Assembly (NCBI GenBank): GCA_030528145.1
Contig: JAUMZK010000001.1
Span: 425,780 to 489,779 of the forward strand
Direction: 5' to 3'
DNA length: 64,000 nt
Origin: Actinomycetaceae bacterium
Lineage (GTDB): Bacteria; Actinomycetota; Actinomycetes; Actinomycetales; Actinomycetaceae
The translations under genes and the position numbers were made by a program. The notes beneath the pieces are model-generated. The model worked only from the letters and a program-made list of their open reading frames with translations, was not told the DNA's origin and searched no databases. Of the stretch, positions 18,695-30,914 are shown one piece after another. Within the stretch, counting starts at the first letter, position 1; each line of letters opens with the position of its first letter.

Positions 18695-20349
18695 TTACGC
18701 AATCGTGCTAGTGCCAGACCGAAGGTCAGAACGCCGCCCCCCAATACCACTATCGGAAGGGTCAAGTCGGAAGCACCCGTGCGGGCCAGCGAACCAGCGT
18801 TCGGGGTGCATTCTTTGCCATCCTTGGTACGGTATACGGTTTGCCCGCCTGCCTTGCCAATAGTGGCGCCGAGGTCGAAGTGCCCGCTCATTTCCCCCGC
18901 GCCCACAGTGAAAGTCAAAGTAGTGGCAGCGCTCATGGGTTTGCCGGACTTGTCGTTTGCGAACTGGGTAATACCCACCTTGTAAGTGCCCGGCTTAGAA
19001 AACACCCAGTTCGGGTGCACGTGCGTGTTGCGCGGGATGACAACTTGTCCGGAACCGGAATTGCCGTTTCCTTCAAACCATTTTTGACCGACGATTTTCC
19101 CGAAGTTACCGCTGGTGAACACGGACATTGCGCCCGGACCGTTGAAACTGGTCAGTTTCCAAGTCACGTCCCCACTGATGCCTTCTAAAAGTTTTGGATC
19201 CATAGTGTTAGCACCGAGCCACGGCACTCCAGGTATTTGGGTGGAACCTATCATCCACACTTTTCCGGCAGGAATAATGCCAATGCCGGGCACATTTTGT
19301 TCAGCTTTCGGCCCCACCGGAAAAACCACAGAGGTGGGGTCTACCAGGCGTCCTCCTGCAACGCGGTCATCGCGCAATACTGCCTTTAGCCCTTCAGCTC
19401 CGGTACCACCGATTTGTACTGGCAAGCACTCCTCTGCCGCGCGCCCGCCCCCTCCGGAGCTGCCTACAGAACCCGTACTTCCAGTACTGCCGGTGCTTCC
19501 AGTGCCCGCACTAGCACTGCCACCAGCAGTTTTGTCAGAGCCTGCCGCAGCCTCACTGTGCCCACCGTTACCGGACTTGTGAGCGTCTTTGGACCCGCCG
19601 TCCTCGGAACCAATCGAAATAATATTGACGTTTACGTTATCCCCGTCGAGGTCGATACGAGCGCTTTCGTTCTTGTCATCAGCTTTTCCTTCCCCACTGG
19701 CTTTGGGGAATTTGCTGGGATCGCCCACTGCCCACGTGTAAGTGCCCAAATTCGAGGCGTAAGTTTTTCCACCTTTAACGCCCGTAGCCTGCACTTCCAT
19801 GGTGTAAATGCCCGCCTTGGTAAACACCCAATTGGCGTGGACGTGACTGGGGTCTGCTTGGTTTATCACTGCGCCGGTCTTCAGCTCGAAACTGCCGTTC
19901 TTCAGCAGTGGCTTTGGTTCACCCAGTGAAGATCCGAACAAGAACACCTTCCCCGGACCGGCGACCTTCTTAAAGCTCAGGTCAATGCCCTTAAAGCCGG
20001 CCGCCTTTACCTCGGACGTGTCCCACCCCGGCCACAGTAACTCTTTATTCTCCTGCGTCATGGGCAACGCGTATGCGGGAGCACCCACAAAGTCCCAAGA
20101 CGCTGCCTCTGCAGACAGCGCGCTTTCTTTCACTACCAATTTCACGTCGGCAGGATTGTGATAACTGGTATCGCCGGGCGTCAATTCGCTCTCGGCAAGT
20201 TTCAGTACCAACCCATCCGCCGTCCCTTTGACATAGAAGATATCGGCGTGACCTTTTTCGAGGACGACTGGACCTGCCGCAATTGCGTTTACAGGCAGGA
20301 GTGCCAGCGCTGCCGCGGCAACTACGGCGAGGGCGCGAGGTAACTTCAC
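18682..20349 (-). CDS. sortase-anchored surface protein with two ABC-associated repeats
   Basis: 555-residue surface protein, first gene of the metal-uptake operon. A signal peptide (MKLPRALAVVAAAALALLPV) is followed by two repeats, HVHANWVFTKAGIYTMEVQA (about 165-185) and THVHPNWVFSKPGTYKVGIT (about 430-450). They are separated by a Ser/Gly/Thr-rich linker (about 270-300). The C-terminus LARTGASD, a hydrophobic stretch and basic RLRKCAK form a variant LPxTG sorting signal (Ala for Pro). A promoter with a Fur/Zur-like operator lies just upstream. It probably captures metal at the wall. Confidence 0.88.
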   Translation of the reverse strand: MKLPRALAVVAAAALALLPVNAIAAGPVVLEKGHADIFYVKGTADGLVLKLAESELTPGDTSYHNPADVKLVVKESALSAEAASWDFVGAPAYALPMTQENKELLWPGWDTSEVKAAGFKGIDLSFKKVAGPGKVFLFGSSLGEPKPLLKNGSFELKTGAVINQADPSHVHANWVFTKAGIYTMEVQATGVKGGKTYASNLGTYTWAVGDPSKFPKASGEGKADDKNESARIDLDGDNVNVNIISIGSEDGGSKDAHKSGNGGHSEAAAGSDKTAGGSASAGTGSTGSTGSTGSVGSSGGGGRAAEECLPVQIGGTGAEGLKAVLRDDRVAGGRLVDPTSVVFPVGPKAEQNVPGIGIIPAGKVWMIGSTQIPGVPWLGANTMDPKLLEGISGDVTWKLTSFNGPGAMSVFTSGNFGKIVGQKWFEGNGNSGSGQVVIPRNTHVHPNWVFSKPGTYKVGITQFANDKSGKPMSAATTLTFTVGAGEMSGHFDLGATIGKAGGQTVYRTKDGKECTPNAGSLARTGASDLTLPIVVLGGGVLTFGLALARLRKCAK

Positions 20350-20364
20350 GCTTGCTCCTAAAAG

Positions 20365-20416
20365 TTGATGATAATCATTTACAATAAGTTTATATGTGGG
20401 AGTCCTTCAGGGTCAA
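20365..20416 (-). promoter_or_regulatory. promoter and Fur/Zur-like operator of the metal-uptake operon
   Basis: On the minus strand a -35 TTGACC (20416-20411), a 16-bp spacer and a -10 TATAAA (20394-20389) precede the ATG at 20349. The palindrome ATGATAATCAT (20368-20378) lies just past the -10, over the likely transcription start. The 16-base string ATGATAATCATTTACA is identical to that at the second operator (12927 onward), so both transcription units should share one metalloregulator. Confidence 0.75.
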
Positions 20417-20486
20417 ACCTAAACAACCATTTGCTGACGTGTTTCACAGTGGCAACCTAGCACTACCTAAAACCCGCTAGATATGC

Positions 20487-20507
20487 AAAAATCCCGCCAG
20501 TAGCGGG
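20487..20507 (-). terminator. terminator of tRNA-Val
   Basis: Minus-strand CCCGC-TACTG-GCGGG followed by ATTTTTGC, 8 nt past the tRNA 3' end. Confidence 0.85.
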
Positions 20508-20514
20508 ATAATTG

Positions 20515-20588
20515 TGGGCCCAGAGGGACTCGAACCCCCGACATCCACGGTGTAAACGTGGCGCTCTAGCCAACTGAGCTATAGGCCC
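20515..20588 (-). tRNA. tRNA-Val(TAC)
   Basis: 74-nt cloverleaf on the minus strand. The acceptor is GGGCCTA/TGGGCCC with discriminator A. The D-arm is GCTCAGTTGGCTAGAGC, anticodon stem CCACG/CGTGG with loop TTTACAC (TAC), and T-arm GGGTTCGAGTCCC. CCA is not encoded. Confidence 0.95.
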
Positions 20589-20756
20589 TTAGAACAAGGA
20601 CTACAGTACACGAACTAGCCCCGCCCGCGCATCTTCATAACCTCTTTTTTCGCGATAGTGTCCAGCGTCTCAAACACTAAGATATTTTTCGGGTGCCTGC
20701 TCTATACTTTTTCGACGTATCTTAAAGAAGGCGTCCTCGAAAAATCAAGGAAGACT

Positions 20757-21992
20757 ATGAGCACCGCACTAACCCGATTCACAGCCACTTTCCTCGCTTT
20801 AGTTGGAACTGTCGCGCTGGTCCCCACCGCTGCCGGGACCCCATCAATCCGGTCCCCTCCGGCATTCCCGACCAAATTGGGGTACAAATTGATTCTCCCC
20901 ACGCGGACCACCCCACCAAAATAAACGTAAACCTGATGTACACTCGCCTTGCCAGGGGCAAAACGGCTCCCACGGTCATGCTCGGACCTGGTTTTGGCTT
21001 CGCGGGCTCCACAGACCGCAACCAGTCCACAAACACTGCAGTGGGCATGTAGCGGTATCCGAAATCAAACCTTCCCTACCGGTCCTAAAGGTTTCGACCC
21101 GCGTTTGGACAAGGCCTGTCACGAGGGCGATACGAACCAGCTTTCCGACGCCACAGTGCAGTGGGTCAATGCCATTTCACCAGACAAAATTATCGATAAA
21201 GTCACTGCTCCCACCTTGATTTTGCAAGGCTCGGTGGACACTTTGTTTGATACCGACCAGGCGCTGGCTAACGCCCGTATTCTTGAGCGCACCGGTACCC
21301 CCCTACAAGATGGTGTAGTTTTGCGGAGGGCACGGCATTTGCGCTTCTGGCTCCCACCACCAAGACCTGCTAGAACGCTCTGTCCTGGCATGGTTAGACA
21401 CCTATCTGAAAGGCAAAGACCTAACCGACCCGGTACTTTCCCAAAACAAGTTCATTTTCCCCGACCAATACAAAGGGCTGTACGGATTGAACCGAGTCCC
21501 CCTGTACCCAGCTACCGAAAACTTGCGGGCGCAAAATCCAAGCGGAGGCAAAATGCTGCTTTCCGCAGCAGCATTTTCCGGCACGCTTATCGCCGCCGGA
21601 GCTGCTCCCGTAGCAATAAGCGCTGATGTCGAAAAACCTGCCGCACCTACTTGGTGGCGGGCAATCCGGTGCTGCGCTTCAACTACCAGGGTTTAGACCC
21701 CAACCCGGCTTACCAGGACACCTTCGCATATGCCCAAATCATTGATTCCACTATCGGATGGAAAGTATGGGGCAATCATGCCACTCCAATCCCAGTAAAA
21801 CTGGATGGGAAAAATCACACTGTCGAAGTGCCCCTTACTGCTACTGCCAGAGCTGTAAAGCCAGGACAAACACTGCGTTTACAGATAGCGCCTTCCACCG
21901 CAGTGTTCGCCCCTCAGCGCTCTGGCGTGTATTTCACGGCGACTAACATCGACCTAAAACTGCCAGTCGTAAGCGCCACCAAATATATGTAA
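20757..21992 (+). pseudogene. broken exported alpha/beta hydrolase (CocE/X-Pro peptidase-like)
   Basis: The plus strand preserves, in shifting frames, a signal peptide (MSTALTRFTATFLALVGTVA) after an AAGGAAG ribosome site, then a fragment with PGFGFAGSTDRNQ. A hydrolase segment follows (TVQWVNAISPDKIIDKVTAP, TLILQGSVDTLFDTDQALAN, then ASGSHHQDLLERSVLAWLDTYLKG). The C-terminal beta domain (GNPVLRFNYQGLDPNPAY, GQTLRLQIAPSTAVFAP) resembles the X-Pro dipeptidyl-peptidase C-terminal fold. At least four frame changes and an internal deletion (about 21000-21080) are needed. It is dead. Family call is by eye. Confidence 0.8.
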
Positions 21993-22001
21993 TAGGCGCG
22001 C

Positions 22002-22403
22002 CTAAGAGTTGCGAGTCCGAATCTTCGTTCCCGACCAATCTGGTGCCACCACGGTTGAAGACGTGGCGTGCAAACCAGCTGTACGAGCTGCTGATTCCAC
22101 TGAAGCTGGGTCAAAATGGTCGGGACGCGAAGATTTTGGCGTAAGTACCCACACCAACCCCGGACCATCAAAATTCTGGGTTGCATCAACCAAGCAATCC
22201 GCTAAATCGTCAGTGTCGCCGTCGTCGCTGCGCCACCAAATAATGGCACCATCGACCAAATCCCCAAAATCTTCGTCTACTAGTTCGTGACCGGTTTCGT
22301 CCTCGATAGCGTTACGCAAAACTTCATCTACGTCCTCGTCCCACAAAAACTCTTGGACAACCTGACCGGTCAGGAAACCGAGTCGGGAAGTTGAAGTCGA
22401 CAC
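22002..22403 (-). CDS. DUF3052 family protein
   Basis: 133-residue acidic actinobacterial protein of unknown function. Start GTG 22403 (VSTSTSRLG) is set by AAGGGAGGG 8 nt upstream; the open frame extends 15 codons further without a ribosome site. Family hallmarks are GQVVQEFLWDEDVDEVLRNA, LVDGAIIWWRSDDGD and a C-terminal LHATSSTVVAPDWSGT. The family commonly neighbours aceE in actinobacteria, as here (divergent, 212 bp). Confidence 0.88.
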   Translation of the reverse strand: MSTSTSRLGFLTGQVVQEFLWDEDVDEVLRNAIEDETGHELVDEDFGDLVDGAIIWWRSDDGDTDDLADCLVDATQNFDGPGLVWVLTPKSSRPDHFDPASVESAARTAGLHATSSTVVAPDWSGTKIRTRNS

Positions 22404-22615
22404 TGTATGCCCTCCCTTAGAGCGATAGGTTAATGTGCTTGCACTCACTTTACCGGATTTTTCGCCAATACCTACATTCCACTGTGTTCCCCCTCATGGA
22501 AGTCCCTCATTAAGAACGCAGATTGCGGCGAAACGACGCTAACTGTGAAACAATCGAAGCATGAAACGGGACTTTTGCCCCACAAGGAAGCTAAACAACG
22601 AAGAAAAGAGTTGCC

Positions 22616-25351
<2,736 letters not shown>

Positions 25352-25362
25352 TAACTGGAATG

Positions 25363-25388
25363 GGGGGTCGCCGCAGTCGGCGACCCCC
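25363..25388 (+). terminator. hairpin after aceE
   Basis: An 11-bp perfect stem GGGGGTCGCCG / CGGCGACCCCC with a CAGT loop, 11 nt past the aceE stop. No T-run follows, so it may only partly terminate or may protect the mRNA end. Confidence 0.6.
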
Positions 25389-25415
25389 AACTGTAACAAC
25401 CACTAAGGAAACCTC

Positions 25416-26456
25416 ATGTCGAACCCAGAGGGCGACGCCCTCGAAATTCTGCACACCAATGCGCCATGTGGCGAGGGGACGAAAGTAGAGATTTTGCGTC
25501 CTCGGAAAGTGCCACTGGGTGGTCTGCGCGCCATGACCGTTTCGCGAACTATTCCGCAACGCCAGCGATCGCTCGTAGGGGCGTGGTGTTTCATTGACCA
25601 CTATGGTCCAGACCGCGTCGCAAACAGTGGGGGTATGGACGTTGCGCCGCATCCTCATGCCGGTCTGCAAACTGTGTCTTGGCTGTTCGAAGGCAACATT
25701 ACCCACCACGATTCCGGCGATCATCATGCGGTAGTACGCCCCGGAGAAATAAATGTTATGACCGCCGGTAGTGGGATTTGTCATTCAGAGGTCTCTACTC
25801 AAGACACCGAAATATTGCACGGCGTGCAACTGTGGATTGCCCTTCCTGCCGGTCAGCGCGCAATAGCGCGAAATTTTTACTCCTGCCCAATTGAAACCCA
25901 GCAATTGTCTGGGGCAAGCGCGAAAGTTTTCGTCGGATCCCTGTTTGGTATTACTTCCGATGCACCCACATACTCGCCTCTGGTCGGTGCCGAAATCGTG
26001 TTGGACCCGCGGGCGAGCCTGAAAATTCCCACAGATCCCACCTTTGAACACGCAATCCTTTTAGATACCGAAAAACTGGTGGTCGCGGGCACCGCCGTGG
26101 GTCGCGGCGAATTAGCCTACCTTGGTACCGACGAAAACGTTATTTGCGTCCAGAATCCTACGGATGTACCTGCCCGTTTCCTCCTGCTGGGCGGCGAACC
26201 TTACCGCGATACCCTAATTATGTGGTGGAATTTCATCGGCAGTTCTACGCAGGAAATCCAGCAAATGCGAACCCAGTGGGAAGCGGGCGATGCACGCTTC
26301 GGAAAGGTGGACGGCTACGTGTCCCATAAAGAGGACGGACGCTCCCGTATTCCTGCCCCGACATTTCCGCGTGTGTCGCTCCGCCCGCGGACCGCTCCGC
26401 CACCAGTGGCACGCCCCGGATACCGCACTATGCCGGGAGATAACCAAGGCGCCTAA
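25416..26456 (+). CDS. pirin family protein
   Basis: 346-residue bicupin. The N-terminal pirin domain has the metal-site block APHPHAGLQTVSWLFEGNITH (about residues 75-97), then GEINVMTAGSGICHSE and HGVQLWIALP. The C-terminal pirin_C domain spans about 200-300 and is followed by a Pro/Arg-rich tail. Bacterial pirins include quercetin dioxygenases and, in Serratia, a partner of pyruvate dehydrogenase E1. Its position directly after aceE makes a link plausible but unproven. An AAGGAAACC ribosome site precedes the ATG. Codons 5-9 contain an inverted pair of the GAGGGCG word. Confidence 0.92.
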   Translation: MSNPEGDALEILHTNAPCGEGTKVEILRPRKVPLGGLRAMTVSRTIPQRQRSLVGAWCFIDHYGPDRVANSGGMDVAPHPHAGLQTVSWLFEGNITHHDSGDHHAVVRPGEINVMTAGSGICHSEVSTQDTEILHGVQLWIALPAGQRAIARNFYSCPIETQQLSGASAKVFVGSLFGITSDAPTYSPLVGAEIVLDPRASLKIPTDPTFEHAILLDTEKLVVAGTAVGRGELAYLGTDENVICVQNPTDVPARFLLLGGEPYRDTLIMWWNFIGSSTQEIQQMRTQWEAGDARFGKVDGYVSHKEDGRSRIPAPTFPRVSLRPRTAPPPVARPGYRTMPGDNQGA

Positions 26457-26782
26457 GGGTTAGCAGAAAAGCACTCAATTAGGTCCGCGACAGTCTTAGC
26501 GGCATCAATATCTGCGTCCGCAGCCAAGTAGCCTTCGTGTTCAATTTCGGCGACAATCGCATAGCGTTGTATTTCGGCAAAGTCCAACGCGGTAGCGGCA
26601 CATACGGACCTGCCCATTTCGCGTTCTACTAGTTCAGTGACGCGCTGCGAAAGATCTGCGCATTCTTCCGTCTTTTTGGGTTCGCCGTCCTTTTGCGCGG
26701 GCTTTTCGTCCTCAATATTGAGGGCGCCCTGCCCAATACCCCGCAGCGCGTCTAATTTCGCTAAAGTTTCCGGATCTAGCAC
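26453..26782 (-). CDS. hypothetical protein (109 aa)
   Basis: 109-residue acidic protein starting at GTG 26782 with GGGTGGG upstream, 1 nt after the DUF3145 stop, so the two form an operon. The N-terminal 50 residues are Lys/Glu-rich and probably disordered. The C-terminal half is helical (SQRVTELVEREMGRSVCAAT, VADLIECFSAN). I do not recognise the family. The 3' end overlaps the convergent pirin gene by 4 bp. It contains the inverted motif pair at 26707-26726. Confidence 0.7.
   Translation of the reverse strand: MLDPETLAKLDALRGIGQGALNIEDEKPAQKDGEPKKTEECADLSQRVTELVEREMGRSVCAATALDFAEIQRYAIVAEIEHEGYLAADADIDAAKTVADLIECFSANP
26707..26726. repeat. inverted pair of the CGYCCTC/GAGGRCG word
   Basis: CGTCCTCAATATTGAGGGCG is a 20-bp near-perfect palindrome made of two motif cores around AATATT, inside a coding region and not at its end. 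Confidence 0.85.
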
Positions 26783-26783
26783 G

Positions 26784-27278
26784 CTAACCCACCCGGTGTA
26801 GCCAGCGTACAGACACGCCAGAACCAGCGTAGCGGAACGGCTCTAGTTCTTCATCCCAAGCCACCCCTAACGCCAATTCCAGGTTTTCCCGCAGCTTTTG
26901 AGGGTCGCCCTCTAAAGCCGCACGAATGCGGTTCTCTGGTACAACCATGTTCCCGGCAGCATCCGTTTGACTATAGAAAATACCCAACGAGGGCGTGTGC
27001 GACCACCTGCCCCCATCGCTTTGCGCAGAAGGTTCTTCGGTGACTTCGTAACGCAAGTGTTCCCAGCCTCGCAGAGCGGACGCCAACTTTGCGCCCGTTC
27101 CCACCTGACCCACCCACGAATACTCGGTGCGGAATGTCCCCTCTTGGGCAGGCTGGGCAGACCACGCCAAATTCACTGGCACGCCCAAAACATCGGCTGC
27201 GATCCACTCGATGTGTGGACACAGCGCCCTGGGTACTGAGTGCACAAAAAGTACACCGCGGGCGTATTTCCCTGCCAT
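26784..27278 (-). CDS. DUF3145 family protein
   Basis: 164-residue actinobacterial protein of unknown function, recognised by the N-terminal block RGVLFVHSVPRALCPHIEW and the segment EGTFRTEYSWVGQVGTGAKLAS, then a C-terminal RYAGSGVSVRWLHRVG. A strong AGGAGGTCAAAATG ribosome site fixes the start. It is first gene of a two-gene unit with the 109-residue protein. Confidence 0.88.
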   Translation of the reverse strand: MAGKYARGVLFVHSVPRALCPHIEWIAADVLGVPVNLAWSAQPAQEGTFRTEYSWVGQVGTGAKLASALRGWEHLRYEVTEEPSAQSDGGRWSHTPSLGIFYSQTDAAGNMVVPENRIRAALEGDPQKLRENLELALGVAWDEELEPFRYAGSGVSVRWLHRVG

Positions 27279-27370
27279 TTTGACCTCCTGATTGGTGAGG
27301 GACGTCTTCCCCTACGACCTCACTGCAGTATTCAAAACGTACGGTGTACTTCTATATTGCCAAAAGCGGC

Positions 27371-27404
27371 GGGTTTTTTCTAGCGCAGTTACTAGAAAAA
27401 ACCC
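27371..27404. terminator. bidirectional terminator between def and DUF3145
   Basis: A 13-bp perfect stem GGGTTTTTTCTAG / CTAGAAAAAACCC with an 8-nt loop. It carries T-runs on both strands within the stem and lies just past the def stop and upstream of DUF3145. Confidence 0.7.
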
Positions 27405-27411
27405 ACGCTTG

Positions 27412-27903
27412 TTATAAACCTTGCTTACGCAGTTCCTTCATTGCGTTCCTGTGATTCTTCTTTGACAGCCGGTCCAAGTACAACATGCCGTTCAAGTGGT
27501 CACATTCATGTTGGATACAGCGAGCCATAATTTCTTCGCCTTCCACAACCACCTTGTTTCCGTCGAGGTCGACGCCCTCGGCCCGCGCATACCACGCGCG
27601 TTCGGTGGGGTACCAAAGACCCGGCACCGACAGGCACCCCTCATCGCCATCCTGGTATTCGTCCTCGGAGAGTTCGACTATTTCAGGGTTCAGGATGTAG
27701 CCGATATCCCCATCAATATTCCAACTAAAAGCACGCAGTCCCACCCCTATCTGGTTGGCTGCCAGACCGGCTCGCCCTTCCATATCGACAGTTTCCAAAA
27801 GGTCCGCAACCAGTTGGCGGACGTGGTCATCCATTTTGGTAATGGGATCGCATTCGGTTCGCAACACTGGGTCGCCAATAATGCGAATATCGCGCATTGC
27901 CAT
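27412..27903 (-). CDS. def: peptide deformylase
   Basis: Removes the formyl group from the N-terminal Met of new proteins. The 163 residues show all three PDF motifs: [14 protein letters not shown] (motif 1, GxGxAAxQ-type), EGCLSVPG (motif 2, metal Cys) and HECDHLNG (motif 3, HExxH-type metal His and catalytic Glu; here H-E-C-D-H). It begins right after the proS stop and is co-transcribed with it. The hairpin at 27371 follows. Confidence 0.97.
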   Translation of the reverse strand: MAMRDIRIIGDPVLRTECDPITKMDDHVRQLVADLLETVDMEGRAGLAANQIGVGLRAFSWNIDGDIGYILNPEIVELSEDEYQDGDEGCLSVPGLWYPTERAWYARAEGVDLDGNKVVVEGEEIMARCIQHECDHLNGMLYLDRLSKKNHRNAMKELRKQGL

Positions 27904-29667
27904 CTATTTCACCAGTCCTTCCAGAACGTCGGCTGCCTGGGCAAATTCCACGCTTTGGCGCGTTCCTGCGCGCCGATCGCGAATTTCCACGGTACCTTCT
28001 TTTTCAAAATCGCGACCGAGCACCACAATGTAGGGCATTCCAAGCAGTTCTGCGTCCTTGAACTTCACCCCCGCTGACATCTTGGGACGGTCATCGCAGA
28101 GCACGTCTATGCCGCGACCGTCCAGGAGACCTGCCAGCTGGGAAGCTGCCGCAAATATTTCCGGCTTCTTTCCGGTAGCCAGCACGTGTACTTGGAAGGG
28201 CGCGATTTCTTTAGACCACTTCAAACCCAGCTCGTCGCAGTCCTGTTCCGCTAATGCAGCCATTACGCGTGACACCCCGATGCCGTATGACCCCATGGTG
28301 ACAACTTGGGTTTTACCGTTTTCGTCGAGGACGGTAAGTCCTAGTGCTTTTGCATACTTACGTCCCAGTTGGAAAATGTGCCCGATTTCGATGCCGCGGG
28401 CCAAACGCAAAGGTCCAGAGCCGTCCGGGGCGGCTTCGCCCTCGCGAATTTCAGAAGCTTCGACAATGCCATCGGCGGCGAAATCGCGACCATATACCAG
28501 GTTGTAAGTATGGTATCCGGAGCGGTTACCGCCAGTGATCCACACCGAATTGTCTGCTACGTGCGCGTCCACGAAGAACCGCGGTCCCAGGCGATTACCC
28601 GCGTTGTCTACGTAGTTAGGTCCGCACACTGCAGGTCCTAAGAAGCCAGGAACCAAAGCGTCGAATTTGCTGATATCTGCGGCAGTGGCCATCTCGATTT
28701 CAGCGGGTGCGAATTCAGCCTCGAGACGCTTCATATCCACACCCCGGTCCCCCGCAATGCCAACAACTATGGTTTCGCGGGTACCATCCGGATGAGTGGC
28801 AGCAATAACAACTGATTTCAGGGTATCGCTAGCGTCCCAAGGACGGTCGGCACGCGGATGGTGGGTATTGAAATAGTCCACAACCGTAGCAATGGTGGAC
28901 GCCCCCGGGGTCTCTATGTCAGTTGCCGGAGGATGGTTGCCCACCACCGGATCTGGGCGAACCGTCCGCACCGCTTCCACGTTCGCGGCGTAACCGCCGT
29001 CGGTACGCACGAACGTATCTTCGCCAATTTCGCAGGGGAACAAGAATTCTTCGGACCTGGATCCGCCCATAGCCCCGGACGTAGCCTGGCAAATAACATA
29101 TGGCAACCCAAGGCGTTCAAAAATGCGTTGGTAGGCCACCCGCATCTGTTCGTATGACGCCGCCAACCCCTCGTCAGATACATCGAAACTGTAGGCGTCT
29201 TTCATTACGAATTCGCGCCCCCGGATTAAACCTGCGCGAGGGCGAGCCTCGTCACGGTACTTCGTCTGAATTTGGTACAGGGTTACGGGCAAATCCTTGT
29301 AACTGGAATACAAATCTTTTACCAGCAGGGTGAACATTTCTTCGTGCGTGGGCGCCAGCAACATGTCTGCACCTTTGCGGTCCACCAGGCGGAACAAGTT
29401 CGGACCATATTCTTCCCACCGATCTGTCGCCTCGTAGGGTTCTTTTGGCAGCAGAGCCGGGAACAGCACCTCTTGAGCGCCGACACGGTCCATTTCTTCA
29501 CGCACAATTCTTTCCACATTGCGCAGCACTCGTAGCCCCAGTGGCAGCCACGTGTAGCCCCCCGGCGCAGCGCGGCGAATGTATCCGCCACGCAGCAACA
29601 GCTTGTGGCTCTGCACTTCTGCATCTGCCGGGTCTTCACGCAAAGTTCTGATGAAATAAGATGACAT
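27904..29667 (-). CDS. proS: prolyl-tRNA synthetase
   Basis: Class II synthetase of the bacterial type, charging tRNA-Pro. ATG 29667 ([12 protein letters not shown]) gives the usual N-terminus; an in-frame GTG lies four codons upstream and neither has a clear ribosome site. The 587 residues contain motif 1 ([20 protein letters not shown]), motif 2 ([19 protein letters not shown]), the YbaK-like editing insertion (about 225-385) and motif 3 ([18 protein letters not shown]). The anticodon-binding domain is C-terminal. Confidence 0.97.
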   Translation of the reverse strand: MSSYFIRTLREDPADAEVQSHKLLLRGGYIRRAAPGGYTWLPLGLRVLRNVERIVREEMDRVGAQEVLFPALLPKEPYEATDRWEEYGPNLFRLVDRKGADMLLAPTHEEMFTLLVKDLYSSYKDLPVTLYQIQTKYRDEARPRAGLIRGREFVMKDAYSFDVSDEGLAASYEQMRVAYQRIFERLGLPYVICQATSGAMGGSRSEEFLFPCEIGEDTFVRTDGGYAANVEAVRTVRPDPVVGNHPPATDIETPGASTIATVVDYFNTHHPRADRPWDASDTLKSVVIAATHPDGTRETIVVGIAGDRGVDMKRLEAEFAPAEIEMATAADISKFDALVPGFLGPAVCGPNYVDNAGNRLGPRFFVDAHVADNSVWITGGNRSGYHTYNLVYGRDFAADGIVEASEIREGEAAPDGSGPLRLARGIEIGHIFQLGRKYAKALGLTVLDENGKTQVVTMGSYGIGVSRVMAALAEQDCDELGLKWSKEIAPFQVHVLATGKKPEIFAAASQLAGLLDGRGIDVLCDDRPKMSAGVKFKDAELLGMPYIVVLGRDFEKEGTVEIRDRRAGTRQSVEFAQAADVLEGLVK

Positions 29668-29734
29668 TGTTGCTAACACGCTAATAACTCTAATGTATTA
29701 GCAGTAGCAATGCCCATTTGACCCAAAACGATAG

Positions 29735-30871
29735 TTAAACAGTGACTTGAACTTCGCCCTCTTCATCAATGTCTGCGGCCAGCATATTCGCGTAACGAAT
29801 CAGTGTGGGCACAATATCGCTTTCTGGCACGGTCTCTACTACCTTGCCTTTTATGAAAATTTGTCCCTTCTCGTTACCCGAAGCCACCCCTAAGTCGGCT
29901 TCACGAGCCTCACCAGGTCCGTTGACAACGCAGCCCATGACAGCCACGCGCAAAGGCACCTTCAAGTCCTTCAACCCTTCGGTGACATTTTCTGCCAAAG
30001 TGTAAACATCCACTTGTGCCCGCCCACATGACGGACACGAAACTATTTCCAAAGTACGTTCGCGCAACCCCATGGACTGCAAGATTTCCAAACCAACTTT
30101 GACTTCTTCAACGGGCGGAGCCGACAGTGACACCCGAATAGTATCCCCAATTCCTTGGCGCAACAACGCCCCAAAAGCAGTAGCAGATTTAATCGTCCCC
30201 TGGAACGCAGGACCGGCCTCGGTAACCCCTAAATGAAGCGGCCAATCGCCCTTTTCACTGAGCATTTCGTAGGTGCGGATCATAGTTACCGGGTCGTGGT
30301 GTTTCACAGAAATAGCAAATTCATGAAAGTCATATTGTTCAAACAAGGACGCTTCCCAAACTGCGCTCTCTACCATTGCCTCAGGAGTAGCGCCACCGTA
30401 TTTCTTGTACAGCTTGGGGTGCAGCGAACCCGCATTTACACCAATGCGAATAGCCGTACCATGAGCCTTCGCGGCCGCTACAATGTCCTCGATTTGGTCG
30501 TCAAATTTGCGAATATTACCGGGGTTTACGCGCACAGCCGCGCAACCGCCCTCAATAGCGGCAAAAACATATTTTGGCTGGAAGTGAATGTCCGCCACAA
30601 TAGGTACCGTCGATTTTTGCGCGATAATCGGCAACGCCCTCGCGTCGTCCGCACTGGGGCACGCCACCCGCACAATATCGCAACCAGCCGCCGTGAGTTC
30701 AGCGATTTGCTGCAAAGTCGCCCCAATATCCGTGGTCTTAGTGGTGGTCATAGACTGCACTGTAACCGGCGCATCGCCCCCCACATACAAATCGCCAACG
30801 CGAATTTTTCGGGTCTTTTTGCGGGGAAAATGCGGACGCGGAGTCGGCATCCCCAAATTAACTTCACTCAC
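29735..30871 (-). CDS. ispG: 4-hydroxy-3-methylbut-2-enyl-diphosphate synthase
   Basis: Iron-sulfur enzyme of the non-mevalonate isoprenoid pathway, making HMBPP from MEcPP. GTG 30871 ([15 protein letters not shown]) is chosen because AGGAGAT lies 9 nt upstream and the N-terminus then matches actinobacterial relatives; the open frame runs 10 codons further. The TIM barrel begins VQSMTTTKT. The [4Fe-4S] ligands are in [12 protein letters not shown] and [11 protein letters not shown]. Together with dxr two genes upstream it places the MEP pathway here. Confidence 0.96.
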   Translation of the reverse strand: MSEVNLGMPTPRPHFPRKKTRKIRVGDLYVGGDAPVTVQSMTTTKTTDIGATLQQIAELTAAGCDIVRVACPSADDARALPIIAQKSTVPIVADIHFQPKYVFAAIEGGCAAVRVNPGNIRKFDDQIEDIVAAAKAHGTAIRIGVNAGSLHPKLYKKYGGATPEAMVESAVWEASLFEQYDFHEFAISVKHHDPVTMIRTYEMLSEKGDWPLHLGVTEAGPAFQGTIKSATAFGALLRQGIGDTIRVSLSAPPVEEVKVGLEILQSMGLRERTLEIVSCPSCGRAQVDVYTLAENVTEGLKDLKVPLRVAVMGCVVNGPGEAREADLGVASGNEKGQIFIKGKVVETVPESDIVPTLIRYANMLAADIDEEGEVQVTV

Positions 30872-30914
30872 CAGACGATTATCTCCTATTGTTTTGCCCA
30901 CCGAAAATGGAAGC

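Noticed and set aside
18682..18730. Canonical LPxTG signal in the 555-aa surface protein
   Set aside because: The sequence is LARTG, a variant; sortase use is likely but not certain, so it is described as variant only.
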